From assembly GCA_937980645.1 (NCBI GenBank), contig CALJPQ010000027.1:1-64000 (forward strand): DNA of 64,000 nt, given 5' to 3'. The notes under the pieces were generated by a model. It was not told the origin of the DNA, did not search any database, and worked only from the letters and a program-made list of their open reading frames with translations. This document shows positions 57,724 to 64,000 of the stretch, piece by piece. Both the position numbers and the translations under genes were made by a program. This DNA comes from an uncultured Saprospiraceae bacterium. Lineage in GTDB: Bacteria; Bacteroidota; Bacteroidia; Chitinophagales; Saprospiraceae. Position 1 is the stretch's first letter, and each line of letters starts with the position of its first letter.

Positions 57724-59490
57724 ATGGCCATAGAACAAAAGAACACCTTAACCCCGCTACAGCGATTTGTACGGCTGTTGTCAAAATATCGGCGTGAGCT
57801 ACGCTTTATTGTTTTGTACGCTGCCATTTCGGGACTGATTAGCCTTTCGCTGCCGCTGGGCATTCAGGCTATTATCGGGCTAATTGCGGGCGGCGCCATC
57901 TCGGTTTCATGGGCGCTGCTGGTGGGCATCGTGGTATTAGGTGCGGTATTCGTGGGCGTACTCAAGCTGATGCAGTTGTCTATTTTGGAGCATATGCAGC
58001 GGCAGGTGTTTACCGATGCGGCTATCGAATTTGCCGTGCGCATTCCGCGCCTCAATCTGGAGATGCTTCGCCGGGAGTATGTGCCCGAGTTGGTCAATCG
58101 CTTCTTTGACACGATGACCATTCAAAAAGGCATGCCCAAGATTATTCTGGAAGGCACGACAGCGATCTTACAGATTCTCTTTAGCCTGGCTCTGCTCTCT
58201 TTTTATCATTCCACGTTTGTGCTGTCGTCCTTGCTGCTTTTAGGGGTATTGGGGCTGCTTTTTTGGTGGACGGTGCCCTTAGGCATGAAAGCCAGTTTAG
58301 AGCAATCAAAATATAAGTATAAGCTGGCTCACTGGTTGGAGGAGGTCGGGCGCGTATCAAGTACCTTCAAGTTGGCGGGTGAAAACCGCTTTCCGATTGA
58401 CCAGACGGACTTGCTAACCGTCAAGTATTTGACGGCTCGTTCCAAATTATGGCGCATTTTGCTGTTGCAGTTCAGCACCAGCATTGTGTTTCGCGTGTTG
58501 GTGTTGGGCGCCTATTTGATATTGGGCAGCATTCTGGTTATGGATAACCAGATCAATATCGGCCAATTTGTAGCAGCGGAGATCCTGGTTATTTTCATCG
58601 TAGACTCGGTTGAGAAGCTTATCCTATTGCACGAAACGGGCTACGACGTGCTTACCGCTACGGAGAAGATTGGTCAGGTTTCGGACTTGCCCATTGAGCG
58701 TGAAGACGGTATCCGGGTGTCCGAGTTTTGCGATGACCATCAGCCGTTTCACGTTGAGTTGCGCAACCTGTCGTACCAATACGACGACTCGCCCGGGCCG
58801 GTGCTGAAGGATTTAAATCTCGACATAAAGCCTGCTGAGCGCGTGGCGATTACCGGCTATCCCGGTGCCGGGAAAAGCACGCTTATGGACATTCTGTCCG
58901 TCATCAAGCGAGATTTCTCCGGCATGCTCTTGTTTAATGGTTTGCCCAAGCAAAACATTAACTTGCGAAGCTTGCGCGAGCACATTGGAGATTATTCCTC
59001 ACAGGAAGATATTTTTAGCGGGACCATCCTGGAAAACATCACGCTGGGGCGTTCCGATGTGCCCACACAACACGTGCTGGGGGTGGCCGAAAAAGTCGGG
59101 CTAACGGATTTTATTCGCAAAAGCCCTCAAGGGCTTAATACCGAGCTGCTGCCCAGCGGTCAGAATATTCCGCGTAGTACTATTACGAAGATTCTTATTG
59201 CCCGAGCCATCATTACGGAGCCCAATTTGTTGGTCATGGAAGAGCCGTTGGGTAATCTGACCTTCCGCGATCGCTTACGCATTGGGCGCCTGCTGATTGA
59301 CCGCAAAAATCGCTGGACGTTCATTTGCGCAACCGCCGACCCGTTGCTGGCGTCTTTGTGCGATCGTGTCCTTGTTCTGCGCGAAGGGCAAATCGTCCTG
59401 GACACCACCTTTGAAGAGGTAGAAAAATCCGAACACTTCGAGCGTATTTTCCGCTCCAAATCTGATGTGAACGAAGATGATTTCGACTAA
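57724..59490 (+). CDS. ABC exporter (fused membrane and atypical ATPase domains)
   Basis: 588 aa. Six-helix exporter region to about residue 310, then a nucleotide-binding domain. Walker A is normal (ITGYPGAGKSTLMDIL, about 378) and the Q-loop is present (YSSQEDIFSGTILENI). The signature reads LLPSGQNIPRS instead of LSGGQ, Walker B is LLVMEEP (Asp replaced by Glu), and the switch region ICATADP has no His. ATP turnover may thus be weak or need a partner. First gene of an operon with HlyD- and TolC-type genes; a type I-like export system. No C39 peptidase domain. Cargo not seen. Confidence 0.88.
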   Translation: MAIEQKNTLTPLQRFVRLLSKYRRELRFIVLYAAISGLISLSLPLGIQAIIGLIAGGAISVSWALLVGIVVLGAVFVGVLKLMQLSILEHMQRQVFTDAAIEFAVRIPRLNLEMLRREYVPELVNRFFDTMTIQKGMPKIILEGTTAILQILFSLALLSFYHSTFVLSSLLLLGVLGLLFWWTVPLGMKASLEQSKYKYKLAHWLEEVGRVSSTFKLAGENRFPIDQTDLLTVKYLTARSKLWRILLLQFSTSIVFRVLVLGAYLILGSILVMDNQINIGQFVAAEILVIFIVDSVEKLILLHETGYDVLTATEKIGQVSDLPIEREDGIRVSEFCDDHQPFHVELRNLSYQYDDSPGPVLKDLNLDIKPAERVAITGYPGAGKSTLMDILSVIKRDFSGMLLFNGLPKQNINLRSLREHIGDYSSQEDIFSGTILENITLGRSDVPTQHVLGVAEKVGLTDFIRKSPQGLNTELLPSGQNIPRSTITKILIARAIITEPNLLVMEEPLGNLTFRDRLRIGRLLIDRKNRWTFICATADPLLASLCDRVLVLREGQIVLDTTFEEVEKSEHFERIFRSKSDVNEDDFD

Positions 59491-59503
59491 AACCTGGTGA
59501 ACC

Positions 59504-60892
59504 ATGTTAGGCATATCTGAAAATATCGTTCAATGCCAGCGCGATTTGGAGGCACTTAAAGCGCCAACCCTCAACCGGTTGGTGCGCTGGCATTTCATGG
59601 CGCGCCGCCTGCTTTTGGCGCTTATGATAGTTTTCCTCATTATTCTTTTCTTGCCCTGGCAGCAGAACATCCAGGCTACCGGGCGCGTAACCACCCTGCG
59701 CCCGGAACATCGCCCCCAAACGGTGCACGCCACCATTCCGGGCCGAATTGAGCACTGGTACGTCATGGAAGGGCAGTACGTCAGGGCCGGCGATACCATC
59801 GTTCGTCTCTCTGAAGTGAAGGCCGAATACTTCGACCCTGACTTAGTGCAGCGCGTCTCCAACCAGGTGCAAGCCAAAGAGAGCGCCATTGTATCCTATC
59901 AGAATAAGATAGCCGCCTTGGAAGCCCAAATAGCGGCTATGCAGCGCGAGCGCGACAACAAACTTCAACAGATTACCAATAAAATCCGCCAGACAGAATT
60001 CAAGGTTGAAGCTGACCGCGCGGCGCTAGAACAGGCTAAGGTAGATATTCAGATAGCCCGCCGCCAGTTTGATGGCGTCAAGAACCTCTACGACCGCGGG
60101 CTGAAGTCGCTGACCGAGTTTGAAGAAAAGCGCGCCAAACTCCAGGAGAGCGAAGCCAAGCTCGTCGGCGCCGAAAATAAATTAGCCGTTACCCAAAACG
60201 ATTTGGACATTCTGCGCACCGAACTGAGCCTGACGCGCAACGAGTACGACAACAAGATCGCTAAAGCCGAAAGCGAAAAATTCAGCACGCAATCGGAAAT
60301 GTTTGACGCACAAGCCGCCGTTAACAAGCTGCGCATCGAACGCGAAAACTATAGCCGCCGAACGGCCTTCTACTACATTGTGGCCCCCCAAGATGGCTAC
60401 GTGGTGCAGGCCATCACCCCTGGCGTGGGGGAGATCATTAAAGAAGGCGACCCAGTAGTCAGCATTCTGCCGGCTGACTATCAGCTGGCCGTAGAGATGT
60501 ACATACGCCCTATGGATGTGCCCCTCATCAAACCGGGCAACCAGGTGCGCTTTTTGTTTGATGGCTGGCCGGCCTTCTTCTTCAGCGGCTGGCCCAACAT
60601 CTCGGTAGGTACCTTTGCGGGGCGCGTAGTAGCCATTGACCGCAACATCAGTGAAAACGGCCGCTTCCGAGTACTGGTAAAACCCGATCCAGAGGAACAA
60701 TCGTGGCCGTCCGCCCTCCAGGTGGGCGGCGGTGCCAAAGGCATCGCCCTGCTCAATGTGGTACCCGTATGGTACGAACTCTGGCGCGTTCTGAATGGCT
60801 TCCCACCCGACCTATACGCATGGGGAGAAAAAGACAAGGAAAAGAAGGACGAAGAACTATTGCCCAAAGCGCCTATCAAAAAAGTGAAATGA
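59504..60892 (+). CDS. HlyD-family membrane-fusion (adaptor) protein
   Basis: 462 aa. One N-terminal transmembrane helix (LLLALMIVFLIILFLPW, about 36-52), a lipoyl-like half (RPQTVHATIPGRIEHWYVMEGQYVRAGDTIVRL), a long coiled coil (about 120-285), the second lipoyl half (FYYIVAPQDGYVVQAITPGVGEIIKEGDPVVSILP) and a beta-barrel region. Bridges the ABC exporter to the TolC-like channel. 13 bp after the exporter; its stop overlaps the TolC-like start (ATGA). Confidence 0.93.
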   Translation: MLGISENIVQCQRDLEALKAPTLNRLVRWHFMARRLLLALMIVFLIILFLPWQQNIQATGRVTTLRPEHRPQTVHATIPGRIEHWYVMEGQYVRAGDTIVRLSEVKAEYFDPDLVQRVSNQVQAKESAIVSYQNKIAALEAQIAAMQRERDNKLQQITNKIRQTEFKVEADRAALEQAKVDIQIARRQFDGVKNLYDRGLKSLTEFEEKRAKLQESEAKLVGAENKLAVTQNDLDILRTELSLTRNEYDNKIAKAESEKFSTQSEMFDAQAAVNKLRIERENYSRRTAFYYIVAPQDGYVVQAITPGVGEIIKEGDPVVSILPADYQLAVEMYIRPMDVPLIKPGNQVRFLFDGWPAFFFSGWPNISVGTFAGRVVAIDRNISENGRFRVLVKPDPEEQSWPSALQVGGGAKGIALLNVVPVWYELWRVLNGFPPDLYAWGEKDKEKKDEELLPKAPIKKVK

Positions 60893-62340
60893 CGCTGCGC
60901 CATCGTCTCATACGCTGCGACCTCCCGTCGGTCTTTCTATTCGCGCTGCTATTCAGCACCGCAATGTTGCATGGTCAGCCCTCCAAGGCCTATTGGGACT
61001 GGCCCAGCTTTCGCGCTGTCGTCTTGCAGCAACACCCTACCGCCCGACAGGCCGACCTGCTGCTGGAACAAGCCCGCGCCGAGCTGCTGCGCGCACGCGG
61101 CGGCTTCGACCCTAAAATTTATGGCGACTGGAGCGGCAAGCACTTCAACGGCAAGCAGTACTTCCAGTACTCCGAGGTGGGGGTGAAAGCGCCCACCTGG
61201 TTGGGCATCGAACTCAAAAGCAACTTCAACCGTGCCTCGGGCGACTTCGTCAATCCGGAAGCCGCCCTGCCCCAACGCGGGCAACTCGCCGCCGGCCTCA
61301 GCTGGACGCTGGGCCGCGGCCTGTTCATTGACGACCGCCGCGCCGACCTCCAAATAAGCCAGATAGGCCTCAATCAACGCCGCGCCGAACGCGCCGCCTT
61401 GCTCAACGACCTGCTCTTCGACGCCGCCAAAATCTACTGGGACTGGGCTTTCGCTCAAAATGCTCTGAGCATCTATCAGGAAGCCCTCCGACAGGCTCGA
61501 ATCCGCTATGAGGGCATCGTAGAAAGCTTCTACCAGGGTGACAAACCCGCTATTGACACCCTTGAGGCCTTCATCCAGGTACAAAACCGCCAGATTGACG
61601 TCAATTTCGCCCAAGTGGACTTCCAAAACGCCACCATCGCCCTGACCACCTTCCTCTGGGGCCCTGACGGCGCCCCTGCCGGTCTGGGCGGAATACCCGC
61701 TCCGCCTGAGGCCCTCATGGCTGCCACCTATCAGCCACCCTCTGATGCCACTGCCCGCCAACTACTGCAACTGGCGCAAACACAACACCCCCTGCTGCGC
61801 GCCTACGACGCTAAACTCCGCGCCTTAGACGTGGAGCGCCGCCTCAAAGTGGAAAAACGAAAACCACAGCTCGACCTTACCTATCAACTGCTCGGTAACG
61901 GCTGGCAGTTCTTCACCACGCCCGGCGTCGAAGGTCCGCAGGTGCTGGCCAACGATATCAAATGGGGTATCCAGTTTAGCTATCCCATCCTCAACCGTAA
62001 AGCTCGCGGCGACTGGCAGGTAACCCAAATCAAAATCGCCCAAAACAACCTCGAGCTGGCCCAAAAACGCTTGGAAATCGAAAACAAAACCCTCCAGTAC
62101 CTCAACGAGCTCAATACCTTAGCCGAACAGGTCGCCCTTTATCGCGACATCACCCAAAACTACCGGGCCCTGCTGGACGGCGAGTACGAAAAATTCCGCT
62201 TCGGCGAAAGCTCCGTCTTCCTCATCAACGTGCGCGAGCAACGTTGGATAGACGCGCAAATCAAGTACCTCAAACTGCTGGCCACTTACCGCAAGACAGA
62301 AGCAGCGCTGCAGTGGAGTGCCGGAGTGTTGGGACAGTAA
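60889..62340 (+). CDS. TolC-family outer-membrane efflux protein
   Basis: 483 aa from ATG 60889. Signal peptide (LFALLFSTAMLHGQ), two TolC repeat halves with long helices (ARQADLLLEQARAELLRARGGFDPKI, DATARQLLQLAQTQHPLLRAYDAKLRALDVERRL) and two strand pairs (WLGIELKSNFNRASGDF, IKWGIQFSYPILNRKARG). Forms the outer-membrane duct of the tripartite exporter. Codes on past the HlyD-type stop with a 4-bp overlap. Confidence 0.92.
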   Translation: MTLRHRLIRCDLPSVFLFALLFSTAMLHGQPSKAYWDWPSFRAVVLQQHPTARQADLLLEQARAELLRARGGFDPKIYGDWSGKHFNGKQYFQYSEVGVKAPTWLGIELKSNFNRASGDFVNPEAALPQRGQLAAGLSWTLGRGLFIDDRRADLQISQIGLNQRRAERAALLNDLLFDAAKIYWDWAFAQNALSIYQEALRQARIRYEGIVESFYQGDKPAIDTLEAFIQVQNRQIDVNFAQVDFQNATIALTTFLWGPDGAPAGLGGIPAPPEALMAATYQPPSDATARQLLQLAQTQHPLLRAYDAKLRALDVERRLKVEKRKPQLDLTYQLLGNGWQFFTTPGVEGPQVLANDIKWGIQFSYPILNRKARGDWQVTQIKIAQNNLELAQKRLEIENKTLQYLNELNTLAEQVALYRDITQNYRALLDGEYEKFRFGESSVFLINVREQRWIDAQIKYLKLLATYRKTEAALQWSAGVLGQ

Positions 62341-62381
62341 TTGCTCCACTCAGATCTGCCTCATCGGCTCTAAGAGCATAG

Positions 62382-63083
62382 TCATTGGTGCCCTATACGA
62401 TTAAAAAAATCTTGAGAGTACGCATCTCCAATAGGCACAGGACCGCAAACCGTAGCGACAACATTTCTCTCCACGTACTGTATGTGTGCAATATTCAAAA
62501 TGTATGACTTATGAACGCGAACAAAGCTCTCCGGAGGAAGAATCTCCTCCATGCGAGTCATCGTCTCGCGTATCACGAGCATATCTTTATGAAGATGCAC
62601 CTTTAGATAGTTGCTCAGACCCTCAATGAACACAATGTCTTCTAATTTCACTTTATACAGCTTTCTATCTGCTCGCAGAAAGATATACTGACTGCTCTTA
62701 AGTGGCGTCTTGAGGGCCTCTTCATGAGGAGATGCGGTACGCATAGCCTTTACAACAGCCCGCAAAAAACGCTCGTAAGAGATAGGCTTAACCAGATAAT
62801 CAATCACATCCAGATCAAATGCACTGAGCGCATAGCTGTCATAGGCTGTTGTCAGAATAACCTTCGGGGCCTGAAGGCCCAAATACTTCAGGAATTGCAA
62901 GCCGTTCAGCTCAGGCATTTGGATATCCAGAAACATCAGCTCTACTGGCTCCTTTTTCAGTAGAGCCATCGCCTCAATGGCATTACTGCATTTGCCCGCC
63001 AGTTCCAGCCCATTCGTTTGGGAGATATACCGCTCCAGAATAATCTGCGCAGGCGGTTCGTCATCTACTATTAAGCAACGCAT
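62382..63083 (-). CDS. LytTR-family response regulator
   Basis: 233 aa. Receiver domain with LIVDDEPPA, phospho-acceptor Asp53 in LMFLDIQMPELNG, TTAYDSYAL and the Lys in DYLVKPISYERF; C-terminal LytTR DNA-binding domain (YIFLRADRKLYKVKLEDIVFIEGLSNYLKVHL, FVRVHKSYILNIAHI). Partner of the kinase gene that overlaps it by 23 bp. Convergent with the exporter operon, so a regulatory link to it is possible but unproven. Confidence 0.94.
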   Translation of the reverse strand: MRCLIVDDEPPAQIILERYISQTNGLELAGKCSNAIEAMALLKKEPVELMFLDIQMPELNGLQFLKYLGLQAPKVILTTAYDSYALSAFDLDVIDYLVKPISYERFLRAVVKAMRTASPHEEALKTPLKSSQYIFLRADRKLYKVKLEDIVFIEGLSNYLKVHLHKDMLVIRETMTRMEEILPPESFVRVHKSYILNIAHIQYVERNVVATVCGPVPIGDAYSQDFFNRIGHQ

Positions 63084-64000
63084 GCTCCATCCTTTTTTGA
63101 AGTTTCAGGTAAAGGTTGACCCTATACTTATCCGACATGTTCTCTGTCTCTAAGTGATACTTATTCGGGCCGTAAAGGAGTTCGAGACGCCGTTTTACTG
63201 ATGAAAGCCCAACGCCCTCACTTCCTTTTCTTTCCTGTGCGGCAGAGGCGGGTGGCTTGCTGTTTTCCACATACATATACAGGCTATCATCATCATCTAT
63301 ATGTATCACTATCTCGACGTAACGGCTAATGGATGAAGTGCTTATTCCATGCTTAAAACTGTTCTCAATAAAAGGAAGGAGTAACATAGGCGCTATGTAT
63401 AAACCCTCTGACTCTCCTTCTATGTTTAGCCCGATGGAAACCTCCTTGTCAAGGCGCAGGCGCTCCAAAGCGATATAGTCATCAATATAAGCCAACTCTT
63501 CTGATAGAGGCACCCATATGTCCTCAGATTTAAGCATGTAACGCATCAAGCCGGAGAGCCTCAGAATAATTTCGGGGGTCTTGTCCGACTTTTCCAGCGC
63601 AAAAGCATAGATACTGTTCAGCGTGTTAAAAAGAAAGTGTGGATTTATTCTATGGCGAAGCAGGTTCAGCTCTGCTTTAATCTGCAGGTTGCGCACTTCT
63701 TTTTCTTGAATTTGGCTTCTATACCAGTATTGCATAAAAGACATTCCCACAGCAATGGCCATAAACCAAAACATGCCTACAAAATACTGGACATAGCTCG
63801 GCTGCGGGGGCATTTGCTCGAAGAAGTTCTGGCCAATCCAGCCTTCTGTTTTCATGTGGAACCAGGACCACAGGAGGCAGCTGGCAAGCGCGATAAACCA
63901 ATACACATACTGCTGCTGACCAGCTCGCATGAGTCGAGGCATTACCCATTCCGTTATCCAATAAAAGAAAGGGGGCGCTATCAACACAATATTGAGCGCC
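63061..64000 (-). CDS. LytS-type sensor histidine kinase (5' end outside window)
   Basis: The frame is open to the right edge; about 313 codons are seen. Membrane helices (YWFIALASCLLWSWF, YFVGMFWFMAIAVGMSFM) precede a His_kinase domain with the phospho-acceptor His in LLRHRINPHFLFNTLNSIYAFA, LSEELAYIDDYIALERLR, and the ATPase part LLLPFIENSFKHGI and GVGLSSVKRRLELLYG. Partner of the LytTR regulator. A GTG at 63987 is internal; the true start lies to the right. Confidence 0.92.
   Translation of the reverse strand, partial: ALNIVLIAPPFFYWITEWVMPRLMRAGQQQYVYWFIALASCLLWSWFHMKTEGWIGQNFFEQMPPQPSYVQYFVGMFWFMAIAVGMSFMQYWYRSQIQEKEVRNLQIKAELNLLRHRINPHFLFNTLNSIYAFALEKSDKTPEIILRLSGLMRYMLKSEDIWVPLSEELAYIDDYIALERLRLDKEVSIGLNIEGESEGLYIAPMLLLPFIENSFKHGISTSSISRYVEIVIHIDDDDSLYMYVENSKPPASAAQERKGSEGVGLSSVKRRLELLYGPNKYHLETENMSDKYRVNLYLKLQKRMEHALLNSR

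Overview
The window looks like a chromosomal segment of a GC-rich member of the Bacteroidota, most plausibly Saprospiria-like. The evidence is: (i) several secreted proteins ending in type IX secretion (T9SS) sorting domains of type A or B; (ii) a PorP/SprF-family protein beside a PorE-like TPR/beta-propeller/OmpA-like protein; (iii) SprB and PKD-type repeats in giant surface proteins; (iv) promoters of the Bacteroidota form TAnnTTTG in front of many genes, with few clear Shine-Dalgarno sites. No rRNA, integrase, transposase, phage gene or CRISPR array was seen. One tRNA is present. The window cuts a gene at each end.

Layout. 1-7343 (minus): PorP/SprF-like protein, PorE-like protein, then a giant SprB/PKD-repeat adhesin that is open to the left edge and carries near-identical 450-bp tandem repeats. 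7645-7718: tRNA-Ala(CGC). 7941-10373 (minus): ECF sigma factor, anti-sigma-like membrane protein with a triplicated N-terminal motif, and a DUF4097-like exported protein. 10570-18000: TlpA-like thioredoxin, phosphohexomutase, a T9SS type B protein, 3-hydroxyacyl-CoA dehydrogenase with a PaaI-like thioesterase, ruvC, tilS. 18100-18560: an intergenic region with a short candidate gene, a terminator, G-rich tandem repeats and a perfect palindrome, leading into argS. 20516-29144: TPR membrane protein, T9SS-secreted glycosidase-like protein, PadR regulator with a PspC/DUF2807 membrane protein, ferredoxin-NADP reductase-like protein and two more T9SS cargo proteins. 29277-33463: thrB, an uncharacterised membrane protein and an Omp85-type barrel. 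33515-34179: a two-gene nucleotidyltransferase module. 34471-37906: asnB and a SulP transporter. 38420-41655: small membrane protein, PstS-like lipoprotein and TPR protein in one operon. 41693-49551: conserved hypothetical, histone-deacetylase-like hydrolase, CotH/lamin-tail protein, MazG-like, alpha/beta hydrolase, radA, Rpn-like nuclease. 49678-57542: large SprB/DUF7619-type T9SS protein, a solenoid-like hypothetical, a T9SS-secreted subtilisin. 57724-62340: ABC exporter with a degenerate ATPase, HlyD-type adaptor and TolC-type outer-membrane protein. 62382-64000: LytTR response regulator and LytS-type kinase.

The common theme is export to and assembly at the cell surface: T9SS components and cargo, a tripartite exporter, an Omp85 barrel, and envelope-sensing regulation (sigma/anti-sigma, PadR/PspC, LytS/LytTR). 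Housekeeping genes (argS, tilS, ruvC, radA, asnB, thrB) are interspersed. I did not find a clear new defence island. The points most worth a second look are the recent tandem amplification in the adhesin, the triplicated anti-sigma motif, the nucleotidyltransferase pair, the short terminator-bounded gene near 18.2 kb, the PstS-like operon without a permease, the exporter with an atypical ATPase, and the dispersed palindromic repeats.
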